From NCBI GenBank assembly GCA_903813345.2, contig CAIIXF020000001.1, forward strand, positions 25,163,915 to 25,227,914: a DNA stretch of 64,000 nt, given 5' to 3'. Shown here in pieces: positions 35,265-47,812 of the stretch; the stretch's first letter is position 1, and each line of letters begins with the position of its first letter. This DNA is from Owenia fusiformis (Eukaryota > Annelida > Polychaeta > Sabellida > Oweniidae). The notes under the pieces were generated by a model that saw nothing but the letters and a program-made list of their open reading frames with translations, was not told the origin of the DNA and did not search any database. Position numbers and translations under genes: made by a program.

Positions 35265-35560
35265 TTGGTATTCAAAAAATTCCGTATCAGATCCCGTATC
35301 AGTCAAAATCTCGTATCAGATTCAGATCCCGTATCAGAACTATCAGAAAATTTCATGAGACTAATATTGTGTTATTATGGTTTATTCCATAATACTACTG
35401 TTTTCTCTTGGAAATATGAAGGAATAAAGATCGCATTGAATCGTATTACATGAAAAAATCGTATTGTCCCCGTGAACAATCGTATTGGAGCGTATTACAT
35501 GAAAAATCGTATTGTCCCCGGGAAAATCGTATTGGAGCGTATTAACCTATTTTTGGTTTC
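35265..35560. repeat. CCGTATCAG / CGTATTGTCCCCG tandem repeats
   Basis: From about 35280 to 35345 a CGTATCAG core occurs at least four times. From 35435 to 35545 a unit of about 50 bp (TGAAAAATCGTATTGTCCCCG, with GTATTGGAGCGTATTACA) occurs about twice with a partial third. Confidence 0.6.
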
Positions 35561-35579
35561 CCGGTTATTTTAACCTTAC

Positions 35580-36060
35580 ATATTAATTATTGAATAAATA
35601 GGTTATTTCTGGTCGTTATTGAATATGGGTTTTATTCCCCGGAAATACGATGTTGATCTTGGGCAATATCATATTGACACTCGGTCGCTGCGCTCCCTCG
35701 GTCAATATCATATTACCCTTCGGCAAATATCATATTGTCCCTCGGAATAAAACCATTATTCAATCCCTCCCAGTAAATAACCTATATATAAATCAATATT
35801 AGTATTATAAATCATTTCTATTTTCAAAAGTTGAAAATGTCATTCGATAAATTAGATTCATTGGGTGACGACAGACAAAGCAAGTTTCAGAAAAATATTA
35901 TGGAATAAATAGGTTATTGATGGTCGTGATGAAATATGAATTTTTCCTCGAGAGAATAGGACATTGACTAGCGGCTGTCGCCCTCGGTCAATATGATATT
36001 TTCCTTGGTCAATATCATATTTCCCTCGAAATAAAATTCATATTCCATCTCCCCAATTAA
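35580..36060. mobile_element. Two related palindromic elements
   Basis: AATAGGTTATTTCTGGTCG at 35597 opens a unit whose inner part (GGTTTTATTCC, then CGGTCGCTGCGCTCCCTCGG) is answered by GGAATAAAACC and AATAACCTA by 35790. A diverged relative spans about 35907-36060 (AATAGGTTATTGATGGTCG). Both are non-coding and probably belong to one miniature-transposon family. Confidence 0.65.
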
Positions 36061-37213
36061 ATTACCTTTATTTATCGGGATATGCGCACACTTCGGGAAG
36101 TAGCATTCGGGGCTAATACGTGCAGTGGAAATATGACGTAGAAGAAAGGGTATAAGCAGAACATATCACTGAATAACAACATGAAATTGGAATACTTCTT
36201 TGTTAAAATAAAGAGGAAATATCAACAACGTTTAGAATTTAATAATATTATGAAAACATAAATCCACTCTGAAACCTTTTATTGATATCGGTATTGATTA
36301 GTTTGATTGTTGTTGGAGTTTAGCGTAATGAGAGAGAAATGCCTAACTTGAAAAGAGTATACAATAGGGAATTGACAATGTTTTGAACGATTAAATGCCC
36401 TAGCGGTATTGACCAACTCAACATTTCTTAAGCTGTTCAAAAACACTTTGAATCTCATAAATGCAGTGCTATTTTTACAGATTAAAGACATGCTAAATAG
36501 TACTGATCTGTTATTCTTGATTGGCAACACCAAAGAAAAATCCAGTGTCAGTACATGCAGAACATATGCCAATAGGTCAAACACAGGAATCGCATAACCT
36601 TTAACCTTAATTACTTATAAACGTTGAGGTGGTGGTTTATTAAAGCTTTCAAACAAACCGCCAACCTGAGTAAAACACCAGAGGGGTTATAATTCAAGTT
36701 GGAGGTGAAGAAAATTGATATATACGAGGAAATGGATAACCAGATAATCGAAATAAAACAATTAGGAGAAGTTTCATCGCATTGATAAATGTTCGACTCC
36801 CGATCATTTGTTAACTGCACCGTCAGTCGAGTAAACAACTCAAGGATGCCATTGTCCACGCACTTCAGCTCCTGGGATCAAATGGCAAATTAAAACAATG
36901 CAGGTGATTAAAAGTCGATGAAAAGTAAGGCATCTTTGATGATATATCTATATATAGGACTTACGTATGATGATATGTTTATTTGGTGCAGAAATGTGAG
37001 ATCTAGCTGTTGCAAAATTTGTTTATGAGAGGTAAACAAAATGTTCAAGCTTTTTGTTAAGAATACTAAGGCCTGCAGCGAGTAAACGTAATTTAATACA
37101 GTCGCCTCTACGATACTACAAAACGTACATGTAAGAGGATACATACAACTATACTTTATGACATTGAAAATAGTTGAGTTGTTACAGAACAAAATTAAAG
37201 AATCAAAACTAGC
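36060..37213. other. Upstream region of the 37.2-kb gene
   Basis: No coding exon can be supported. The frames at 36279-36597 overlap on opposite strands. A promoter for the gene starting at 37214 should lie here unless there is an upstream non-coding exon. No core element is obvious. Confidence 0.4.
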
Positions 37214-40200
37214 ATGTCATATAATGTGAGAAATAAATTAGCAACGGACGCTAAACATCATCAACAGGATATCGTTATTAGTTCAGCAATGCTATCAGAC
37301 ATGAATCTTATCTCCCCTGCTCCATCGAGAGGCAGGGGCAGCACCGGAGACATGTTTCCGCATAATCAACAACATCGGACTAGAGGTTCACAAGCTTATG
37401 AACGTTCAAGTGATACCGACACTTCAAACGCGTATGGGCACAACGTTCCACTTCCAAGAAGGAGACCAAACAGAAAGAGGTACAAGCTAAAATCGGATAA
37501 TGAGACGGAACGCATTGAACCATCATTTGAATCACCTGAATACAATCATAGTAACTCTAAACTAGGTAAAATGAAAGGAATTCATGACAACGAGAAACGC
37601 AAACATACTGGCAGCTCCAGTGGAGAAACTGTATCCCTACCAATGTTTGACGCATTGTCAGTTGTAACTCAGCCCTATATTGACAAGGTGTTAAAATGGG
37701 ATGACAATCCTAAAAATGCTGAATCGCAAATGGATAAATTTCTCCCAGCATCAAGTGCAATGAAAAGTCTAAACTGTTACAACTTTGATTACGGCCTATA
37801 CAAAAATTCAAAACATAAAAAAGTAAAGGGCGAAGAGGATGAGATTTCAATTCCAAAAGCTTCTACTGAAGATTTCGCAGATTTCGACAATGGACCTAGT
37901 ATACATTCGAAATATTTCCCAAAACGACGATCCAACAACAGATTGATGAAGGCGAATAAAGGGTGGGTTACTTTGTCTGTCCATGATAATCATTTGTTGT
38001 TGATATTGCTTTGTTGACTTTTTGAAAAGAATGATCCCACGATTCTTTTTGAAACTAAGAAAAATGACCGATGCGTGTTTATATGATAAGAGACGCTCCC
38101 AATAAATTGCACCAAAGCATCATACATAAATTTCACATATTGATAATTATGATTATTATCTTTTATTGATTACTACATATTTCTTCATAGTTGGCATTCT
38201 AGGTATGGTCTCTATTTGAATGCAGAAATTTTAACTTCTCAATTTTAATGACTTTCAAGCTTCAAAACAAGATTGTCCAAAGATTTATTACGAAAATGGA
38301 TTTAATCTTGAAAACATAGGATTATGTTGTTATACCATGGGCAGTTACAATCGCAGCAGCTGACTACAATATAATACAATTTGTACATTGACTACAATAT
38401 AATATATACAATATATCCCTAGCCACTGCGCCCTAGCTTTATGTTACAATTGGCACTAAAAATCTGAACAGTGATCCAAAAATCTCCGATATTATGGTTA
38501 GTAATGATATTGTAAAGTACATGCACCTTTGATTGTTAAAAATCGAAATTTGCTTATTAGTATCATCATTTTTTCGGATGGCCTTTGTGAAGGGACGATA
38601 TTTTCATTCAACTTTGTTTTATCTAGCACATACAACACACGAGGATAACAAAAATAGAACTAGCAATATGTCACAGAATTCTTTGACGTTTGGATTTACA
38701 TCATGGTTTCTTGAGAAACTATTACACGTCACGTTTCGACTTCTTGAGACATGCCAATTTCTTATGTTTCATTGGTGAAAATTATTTGATATTGGTTTTA
38801 TCAATGCTATGGCTTTTGGATATGTGTTCACGGCGTTGTTTCCTTGGCTATGCAAATGTTATAATGATGTTGAATCTCATAACATGTTCTCGTATATCGG
38901 TGTAAAAGAGAATATTATCCTAAGGGATAATAAGTATTATCCCGGGGATAAGTTGAATTAAAAGTATTATCCCGGCCAAGTCCTTATTTGTATTAATAAT
39001 TGGACCCAACTGTGTCTGAATAATTAGTCGAATTAGGTCACATTATAATGTACATTAAATATCGGAATATGTTATTCAAGAAAATGTTATCCCCAGGGAT
39101 AATTGTCTCAACCTCGTCTAAACTTTTGTATAACTGCATGTAGGGACAACAATTTATAGCTAGCTATAAGACCTTCAGGAAAGGTGTATAAAGTTATAAA
39201 TACTTCCTAGTTACTATAATGCATCAACACACTATGGACCTTTGCTTAAGATCCACCTTTGCAAGTGTTACAGGGGGTAGGGGCGGTTCTCAGGGGGTGT
39301 GATCGTGGCGTAAGCAACCCCAAAAAGATTAAGATTTGTTTTGAATTTTACAAAAATTAATGTAACTTCCTTCAAAATTGAGCTAGAAGCTTCAAATAAA
39401 AAGCGTTATAAAGCCATATTCTTCGAATTCATCTATCTAATGGTTATATGGACATCGATTGGAGGGGGGGGGGGGGGGCTGTGATCGCACCATCGCTTCA
39501 TTGTCCAATTCAATATTGTTGCTTGAAAAGAAAGGGTCAACTTTTATCGTATTCTTACTGACTCAGATTAAGTGTCTGTCCACCCCAGTGAGGGAATCGA
39601 ACCCACAACAGTTCAGCATACGACCGATAGCCCTACTCGTCGCCAATATAGTACTAGGCCTAAGAAGTACAAAATGTCAGGACGAAGTTGCACTTTACGA
39701 CATTATACCGATTATGTAAATACAATTAAGAATCTTACATCACAATCGAAGATCAATCGCTTTGCGTAATTCGTATTGCTAACTCCATGGATTTAATGAA
39801 TTAAGTGGCGTGAACTATTATTCATTGTTATAATTTAATAATTCTAAACAATGGTAAACACAAATTGATATGTATATATAAACAGTTGGTTATTTGGTAG
39901 TTTTATGTTTATTGAATTTGGCCCGAATTGCAATTATATCCATGATGTACGATGTGTACATATGTATATATCGATATCAGTTTTATTCCACCGGCGGATC
40001 TGGGTTGGGGGAACCAAGGTTCTTTTATTTTGGGTTTTGTTTTCAAAATAAGGGCCCAATTTTCTTTTTTTTAATGGGAGAAGGAATTTTCAAAATGGAA
40101 AATCTCTCCTGCAATTTTAGGTCCCTCCATTCAGTGAATATATGTCGTATCTTATTTTAAACTTGCATGTGCGTTTCGTATTTTGTTTGTTTGTAAATTA

Positions 40201-43200
40201 AGAACTTTAGCTGCTTTAAAAATCGACAGGGTGTTTCGACACCAGACAAAATCACAGAACCCAGCATACCGTTCATAACACATAAATTCTGGATTTAATG
40301 GAACATAGTTGGTCGATCGTAGAAGATAATCGTTTTATGATTTAAGGATCGAATCAATTTGGATCGACTATTTAAGAACAGCAGTTAAAACCATAACAAA
40401 GAATCCTATTTTTGTACAAGATATTGCTAAGAGGGAAAGCATGCATGATTGCTAATTAGCGAAATATTTATAGGTATACATGAAACTGAATTGCTGATTG
40501 AGGTTGGGACTGGGCTATTTACTGAAAATGTATAAAAGAAACGTTGATTAAAAATAGAGAGCCCGAATATGGTACAATGTATTCCTTTATTCATTTCAAA
40601 AGCTATTAGCAACAATTTATTCTTCCAAATAGATGTCACAGTAACTAATAAACGAAAGCTCACAGTTAAAGTCCACAATGATCAATCATGCAAATATTTG
40701 GTCTTTGAATCCAAAATTGCACGAGTTCTCATTCGATTAATCATTGACATATTATTTCTCCATCCTAGATTATATATAGGGTGGCTCAAAAATCCAATGC
40801 CCAAGTTTAAAGATGAATGTAGATTGATATACTGTATGTCAAATCATGCCATATATTAAATACCTTTTTAAAGATATAACATTTCCTAATAAAATGACAC
40901 CATCCGATTGAAAACCCGTTGTTTTCTTGTGGAGTTAAAACGCTAAAATTGATACCAGATAGAGTGTCATGAGCAACCAATAAAATATTCACTGCGGATT
41001 TCCAAATTATGGAAAATGGAGGGACATTTGAACTTTGGCTTCTTCAAAAGAGGTACATTTATACAAGTTTAGTGCAAAATTCACCTACAATTTTCACTTA
41101 CACATTTTTAATTAAATGTCAATTGTGTATTGCTTTTAAATGAATTTATAATGATTCAGTCAAGCATATTATGTCCAGCTGTGACTGCAGTATAAGGTAT
41201 ATGAGTACCGTAATCGAACACCAAATTCGAAAATTCAGAACAATACGGCACATATGGCGTTCGTGATCAACTATAAAACGCCTACCCCCATAGTGTCATA
41301 TATCAAAATGTACCTGTTCGTATAGGGGTTCGATTTATCTACATTAAATTATAGGGAGTCAGGTTACTTTTTGAGATATCAGCGTCCATTTATTGTAACT
41401 CGCGTTTGCTACCATTTCCTCAATTCTGAGATGACGGGCGCGTAGTAAACATGCTCACGTCGGAACTATTTTGACATACATCGCTATTATCGTAATTCAA
41501 ATGAAAGTTGAACTCCTCCTCTTTATTTTGATACCAAATAGTGACATACTAGGTACACTAGAAGCCAACTATGGCGTTATTTAGAACAAAACCACAGGTT
41601 TTTAAATGGACTATATACCTTTTGGCGGATGGATATGGAACCTCATACCATAAAGGGAAATTCATGACACCCCTGGTGTCAATTTTAGCGTCTACAAGAA
41701 AACAAAGTTTTTCATTCAGGTGGTGTCATACTGTTAGGAAATGATTTATCTTTAAAATGATATATATAATACATGGTATGGTTTAAAGATGTTCATATGA
41801 ATCAATTATCTTTGAATTTATGTATTGTTTTTTTGGCCCAACATGTATATTCTCCTGACAATAACATTAGTTTGTTAACATAGACAGTTCGGCCTTAGGC
41901 TACCTATCCGATAGCTCATCTGATATCAAGTTCTCTGTGCTTGAGGCCAACAACTGACTGTTCTTGTGATATCACCTTGTTCTCATTACGTCCCAATATA
42001 TTATTGCTGAATTATTCACCCAATTTCTAGACAGTTCAACTAGTTCTCAAAATTTTTCATAGTAGAATTGAGGTACGACAGGTCCGTTCGTAGTACATCC
42101 ATCTCGTCTTAACATTACGCTGTTTTGTCACTCGTTCTGATTGCGACTTGTTCTGAAGTTCTGGAGGGCATACCCTTTGAGTACGTTCATGAAAAGACTA
42201 GCCTCGGATTGGAGAACGAAGTTCATCAATCTACTGCACGTTACGCCTGCTTCGGACAATTGTGATATTTTTACATATTGTAGATTTAAATGTTCTCTTT
42301 TGAATATCCATAATTTATAAATTGGGTGTCAGGACAATTGTGATATTTTTACATATTGTAGATTTAAATGTTCTCTTTTGAATATCCATAATTTATAAAT
42401 TGGGTGTCAATTCCATATTTTTCATAAAAAATTATTAGCGCAGTACACTGATGAACCTCGTTCTCCAAAACGAGACGTGTCTTTCATTGAATCGGTCTAC
42501 TGCACGTTACGCCTGCTTCGGACAATTTTGATATTACATATTGTAGATTTAAATGTGCTCTTTTGAATATATTCATAATTTAGTTTGGGTGTTATTTCTA
42601 TATTTTTAATAAAAAAATTATTCGCCTAGAAGACTGTTGTCCCAACCCGTTAAGCCCGTTATCGAGAACGTAGTGAGAACTAGTTTGGTGTGATAGTAGG
42701 GTTCACACCAAACTAGTTCTCACTACGTTCTCGAAAACTGGCTTAAACTGTGCACGAACGGATTTGACGTACTAAGAACCAACTAAGAACCGTTTGGGAT
42801 CTGTTTATAAACCTCATGAAACTACTAGAACGAGAAGGTCCTCCACACCTTAGACCATGCTAAATAATTTCTGGTGATCGTCAAAACGTTGCCGAATCGG
42901 TTTTAAACTGTGAGCGAACTGAATGAACGTAGCTACAACGGTCTACGGTCTGTTTACGAACTTCATGGACTTTCCCGGACGGGGAATGTGATTTAGAATT
43001 TTGAATCGATTCAAAATTCGATGGCGATCATACCGTTCTGTAATCAGGTCATGATGACCTTCTAGACTAAGGGACGCGTTATACGACGTTGCACACCGAC
43101 CTGGTGCGACCTGAACGCACTGCGAATGAGATGGACGTATTGAAGACTGTTTATGAACGAAGTAGCTAATTATTTTAGACATACTTTTATTTCCCGACGA

Positions 43201-43751
43201 CAGCCAGATTGAGCCCGTTTTACGACGTTTTCGTAGGACTGGCAAGAACGGGGAAGAACTAGTTTGGTGTGATAGGGGGGTTAGGAAATGATTTATTCCC
43301 GGTTGGGTTTTATAATGATTCTTTTTATTTCAGTTCTTCTAAAGATGGCACTAGTGATGCAGATTTTGCATATAGAGGCAAAGCCAATACAAAACAGTTA
43401 CACGGGGCAAACAGTTTGCCCCTTCTCGCTTATCATCCAGAAAAATCAGATTTTCTGCCGTCGGTAAAGCCATGCTCCATGCACAGTAAGGATACACTAA
43501 CTGATAGGGACTTTTTATTATGGCGGAGTACTCATCACGGAGGATCAAGTCACAGAAGTGAAAATTTAATGGCAACTACACCTCGACCTCACAGAGAGAA
43601 TGATGCCTCTCCTTACCCTGAACCAACAAGACCCATCAACGAGGTGATGAATGATGGTTTGAAACTAAATGGAAAAATACGATTTGCTCCTAAATTACCA
43701 AGTGCTAAATTGGTTGGCCAACGATTAGTTCAAAATTGGCTGAAAAGTTAG
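37214..43751 (+). CDS. Two-exon gene, unknown function, 388 aa
   Basis: Exon 1, 37214-37962, opens at an ATG and encodes 249 residues plus two bases, ending AAAGG|GTGGGT. Exon 2, 43334-43751, follows TTTATTTCAG, is in phase (GG|T makes Gly) and encodes 138 more residues to TAG. The protein is hydrophilic and mostly disordered-looking. It has a basic cluster (PRRRPNRKRYK, about residues 80-92) that could be a nuclear signal, and many Ser, Asn and His. There are no membrane segments and no signal peptide. I recognise no domain. The 5.4-kb intron is crowded with repeats. Upstream exons cannot be excluded. An AATAAA follows at 43789. The long clean frame and exact splice phase support a real gene. 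Confidence 0.75.
39575..39665 (-). repeat. tRNA-derived SINE-like fragment
   Basis: On the minus strand GGTTCGATTCC (complement of 39593-39603) is a perfect internal B box. About 35 bases before it, GAGTAGGGCTATCGGTCG resembles an A box. The acceptor stem is not preserved, so it is not a tRNA gene. The layout fits the head of a tRNA-derived short interspersed element. It lies just after a poly-G tract. Confidence 0.5.
40846..41780. mobile_element. Element with about 105-bp terminal inverted repeats
   Basis: Left arm about 40846-40952 and right arm about 41679-41780 are diverged complements: ACATTTCCTAATAAAATGAC against GTCATACTGTTAGGAAATG, and GCTAAAATTGATACC against GGTGTCAATTTTAGC. The 730-bp interior shows no transposase. 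The copy is old. Confidence 0.6.
41960..42701 (-). mobile_element. CCC-ended element, copy C, interrupted
   Basis: From about 41960 the sequence follows the inner part of copy B (GTCACTCGTTCTGATTGC, GTTCTGGAGG) and ends with AACTAGTTTGGTGTGATAGTAGGG at 42701. The middle, 42215-42640, is replaced by unrelated tandem repeats. Its right end abuts the left end of copy D. Confidence 0.65.
42254..42409. repeat. Perfect 78-bp tandem duplication with a diverged third copy
   Basis: 42254-42331 and 42332-42409 appear identical (each starting GGACAATTGTGATATTTTTA). A diverged third copy begins at about 42519, preceded by the same TCTACTGCACGTTACGCC found before the first. The identity of the first two points to a recent duplication. 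Confidence 0.85.
42704..43280 (+). mobile_element. CCC-ended element, copy D
   Basis: Starts CACACCAAACTAGTTCTCAC, having lost the first 11 or so bases, and ends AACTAGTTTGGTGTGATAGG plus four G, followed by TTAG. It is in the same orientation as copy A and head-to-head with copy C. It ends 53 bp before exon 2 of the 388-aa gene. The open frame on its minus strand is repeat sequence. Confidence 0.75.
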
Positions 43752-43788
43752 CAAGTTCGGTAATTATAGTATACAAGTATTATGAACG

Positions 43789-43794
43789 AATAAA
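43789..43794 (+). terminator. Polyadenylation signal of the 388-aa gene
   Basis: AATAAA, 38 bp after the stop at 43751. It supports exon 2 as the terminal exon. Confidence 0.6.
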
Positions 43795-44880
43795 TATAGA
43801 ATTGTGAAAAAATCTAATTTGTCCATCATCTTGCAAGAAACCCTTGATATCGCCAATTATAAAAGTCCATGCTATAAAAGAAAGATAACATATAGAAATA
43901 ATGTCAAATGCCGAGCCACCGCAATGTTGTCAAGGAATTCATTGGAACCCCTTAGTACGAGGTACACAATTTATGTACGGCCGGCCGGAAGTAGCAACAT
44001 TGTCAGACGGTCCTCGGGGTCTCTCTGGAAAATAAAATGATATGTCCATAGTGTAAGATTCGCGATATTGAAACTATCCTGAATCCAATATGATATATTT
44101 GCTCTTGCGAAAACGCATCTTCAGTACCCTCATAGAACATACATGTACATGGTCTCATCATGCCATCTAAAGTTTCTTTTGCTTTTATAAGCTTTTAATG
44201 ATGCTCCTTGCAAATGGAAATAAACGTGTATCACATTAGCGAATAAATTCTAATCTTCGTGAAGATCCTTTTTGCAAAATGTACACCAGGGATCCTTTCC
44301 TCTCTTTCATAAATTTTCACGACGTAAACATCGAACGACATCTTTTTATTTTCTGACGTTGAAGTAAACCAAACTTCATTTGCTTTTGTTGTGCCATTGG
44401 ATACATGAATAGATGGCGTTTAATAAAATACGCTAAATTAAGGGACTTACAGACCTAATCTAAGTTCTTTACAATAAGTTGATCATCGGGAACTTAGTTT
44501 CCAGATAAAAAATCAAAATATATATATTGTCTCTTTTTCGAATTATGTTAAGAATTCGGATTTGCAATCAAAATTCAAATGATATTTATTTATTTACAAT
44601 ACTTTCTATAATTTATTATACATTATACACTTCATTATACTTCACTCTATATGAAACGTTTAAGATTTAGTGCAATTGATTACCAATATAAATTCCATAA
44701 TTTAAAATTGGCATTTGAGTGAAAACATGTACGACGTAAACATCGAATGACATCTTTTTTTATTTCTGTTGTTGAAGTAAACCAAACTTCATTTGCTTTT
44801 GATGTGCCATTGGATACACAGATGGCGTTTAGAATACGTTAATTAAGGGACTTGCAGACCTAATCTAAGTTCTTTGAATA

Positions 44881-47812
44881 TAGTTCGGAGTAGGGATACT
44901 AGCGGTTACTGTTGGTTATTTGGTTTCCTGTATAAAAATACCTTCTCTCCTTTTCCGGCCCGTCGCAGCGCCATCTAGTGTTTGATAAATGAATCAAATG
45001 TTTATTCTCGAAAGGGTAGGTACTAATCTATCAGTAAATATTTACAAGTTTGGTTAGAAACAGAATTTTTAGAGATGGCGGAGTGATTTTCGAGACTATG
45101 TAGAGCAGAATAATTTTCTGAAACAGGTAGCTTTACCGTGGTAGCTCTCTCCAGATTCAGTTATCTCAAAAACGGTGTGGTCACCGTATCATTATTTTAT
45201 AACGGCAAGCTAGACAAGACTCCAATGAACACTAGGCACTGTTTCGCTGAGCTAGATCTGTGCCCATGAATATATTATGACATGAAACGTTATAATGGTC
45301 CTCAATGGGATTTTTAACTGCAATCTTGACCCTATTAGCAACAGGGTGGTGACAGTACTAGGGTGGGAAATCGCGTTATTTTTGTAAAAAATTCACTTTC
45401 TTTGCAATGTGTACCTTGCATCTCTAAGAAATATCAAATAATCCGAAGAATTAGCCATTTAGATTTTCGCTGATTCAGCATTTTTCATTTTTTTACCTAA
45501 AAATCACAGGTTTTGACCATTTTTGGCCTGTATTTTGTTACAGGATGGCCCAAGAGGGCTGTTAGTGCTGGTTTTGAGAGGTTGTTGACAGGCTTTCATG
45601 AAATGATTATGAAATTTAAGGATTTAGTCATTATCATAACATGTAATACAGCTTTTTCCTTTGTGTTTGAATTTTTCTTGAAAATAGATGACAAAATTGA
45701 CACCTTTAACCCCAGAGAATGACTAAATATGGCGGAAAACAGCTACTAATATGTAATTAAAACAAGAACATTTCTATGCAAAACTGGTATTATTTTCAAA
45801 TTTAGAAGCTCATTTACTGAAAATTAATCACTAAATGATGGATAGTTTGGGGTGATTTTTGATCGAAAATGACCAAATTTGACCATTTTTTGTTTCATGG
45901 CCCTAAAATGAATGACCCCGGGGTTAACAAAGTAGCTATTAAAGCTTTTCTATTGGTGCGATATGGCTTAAATTGCACAAAAAGTTTAGAAACACTCTAA
46001 TGTTTAAGAAAAACAAACTTTCTGGCACAAAATCATTCAACCATGTCACTATTAGAATATAGTTCGGAGTAGGGATACTAGCGGTTACCGTTGGTTATTT
46101 GGTTTCCTGTATAAAAATACCGTCTCTCCTTTTCCGGCCCGTCGCAGCGCCATCTAGTGTTTGATAAATGAATCGATGTTTATTCTCGATAGGGTACTAG
46201 GTACTAATCGGTTCCTAGTCAACTCGAACCTTAGTTAACTCGGACCCTAGTCAACTTGGACCCTAGTCAACTCGGACCCTAGTCAACTTGGACCTATGTA
46301 TTTTTTTATATTTTTCTTTAGTTTGAGCATTAAAATGATAAGTAATACATAAAAACAACATTAATTATATATAATTGTTAGATAAAACAATGGTTGGTAC
46401 ATGTAATGGTAAAAAATAATTCTGACACTTTTGAATCAATCATAAACCATTCAGCCTTGTTGTGAAATCATATACTGGTAGTAATAAATATTTATAGGCT
46501 AACCAAAAGTTTGATTTTACATGAAACCAGTTAATTTGTCTTACAAATAAATAGTATGTGACAATAAATTAGTAAATCAATGTGAATTAAATGCTGTAAC
46601 CTCGATTCTTCAAACCAAGTTAAAAGGGGTAAATATGTTAAATAAATTGAAAGCCCATGATTTTTAAGGAATTTCTTAATCAAAGTAAAAGATTAACCAA
46701 ATGATAACACCATATTTGATAATTTTGTAATTTGTAATTGTAATTCTTTGATTTATTTCAAATTCCCCACTCATTGAATATTTTACCAAGGTCACCAAAT
46801 CATTTAATAATTGTATTTCCATATTTGAAGCTTTGAAATATGAAATAAAAATATGTAATGAAATACTGTAATCATGTATTTTCGACAAACAGAAAGTAAT
46901 TTTACACCCATGTTTAGAAAATTAATTTGGAAATAAAATTGTTTAAAACACAAATGTGCTAACACATTTACCCATACTGTATCTTGGAATTAATGTAATA
47001 CCTCTATATTTTGTTTACTTCAACACCCTAATTAAATGCTTATCAGAGGATATAAGATTTCTTAATTAGGTTTCTTAGTCAAAGTTATTATAACACCATT
47101 ATACACAACAAGGTAAATTGAATTCATTTGTTTAAAAACATAGTATAGTTCCAATTCTATATAAAGTCAATATTTAATTATAAAGAGCTATTTGATCACA
47201 CATTACGCAAATAGCATAAGAATATAAAGGTTTTAAAAGATTGATTTTGACTCATCAGAAATATACATAAACATCATTATTTAAAGATTTCAGTAATGCA
47301 TTAAATTATATCTTAAACTATTCCAATATTCTTAATAGTTAATTGCTTTCACCTCTAACTTAGCAAAAACCTCTGATTTACATTGAATATAACTGGTTCC
47401 GAGTTAACTAGGGTCCAAGTTGACTAGGGTCCGAGTTAACTAGGGTCCGAGTTGACTAGGGTCCGAGTTAACTAGGGTCCGAGTTGACCAGATACCTACT
47501 AATCTATCAGGAAATATTTACAAGTTTGGTTAGAAACAGAATTTTTAGAGATGGCGGAGTGATTTTCGAGACTATGTAGAGCAGAATAATTTTCTGAAAC
47601 AGGTAGCTTTACCGTGGTAGCTCTCTCCAGATTCAGCTATCTCAAAAACGGTGTGGTCACCGTATCATTATTTTGTAACGGCAAGCTAGACAAGACTCCA
47701 ATGAACACTAGGCACTGTTTCGCTGAGCTAGATCTGTGCCCATGAATATATTATGACATGAAACGTTATAATGGTCCTCAATGGGATTTTTAACTGCAAT
47801 CTTGACCCTTTA
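44881..47812. mobile_element. Element with 457-bp direct terminal repeats
   Basis: Direct repeats 44881-45337 and 46061-47812 (the second interrupted) both start TAGTTCGGAGTAGGGATACT and end near CAATCTTGACCCT. The whole is flanked by GAATA on both sides (44876-44880 and 47813-47817). This is the layout of a small LTR retrotransposon or TRIM, but the usual TG...CA ends and a primer-binding site were not seen. The 720-bp interior has no recognised protein. A short open frame at 45513-45722 has no family resemblance. Confidence 0.7.
46210..47496. mobile_element. 1287-bp hAT-like miniature element, 8-bp target duplication
   Basis: Ends are GGTTCCTAGTCAACTCG and CGAGTTGACCAGATACC. Both sides are flanked by TACTAATC (46202-46209, 47497-47504). 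The uninterrupted site occurs once at 45021-45028 in the other terminal repeat. Each end carries four to six tandem units of about 16 bp (GGTCCGAGTTGACTAG or its complement). The AT-rich middle has no transposase. An 8-bp duplication suggests the hAT superfamily. Confidence 0.85.

Larger units (their letters stand above)
37963..43333. other. Repeat-rich intron of the 37.2-kb gene
   Basis: The intron holds a tRNA-like SINE remnant (39575-39665), G-rich repeat fragments near 39250-39350 and 39463-39480, a long inverted repeat (40846-41780), copies C and D of the CCC-ended element (41960-43280) and a 78-bp tandem duplication (42254-42409). No additional exon can be supported. Confidence 0.6.

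Noticed and set aside
39575-39665. A functional tRNA gene
   Set aside because: The B box is good, but the acceptor and D stems do not pair, so it is at most a tRNA-derived repeat.
43804-44040. 78-residue frame directly after the 388-aa gene
   Set aside because: It lies beyond that gene's polyadenylation signal, has no start context or similarity, and no second exon.
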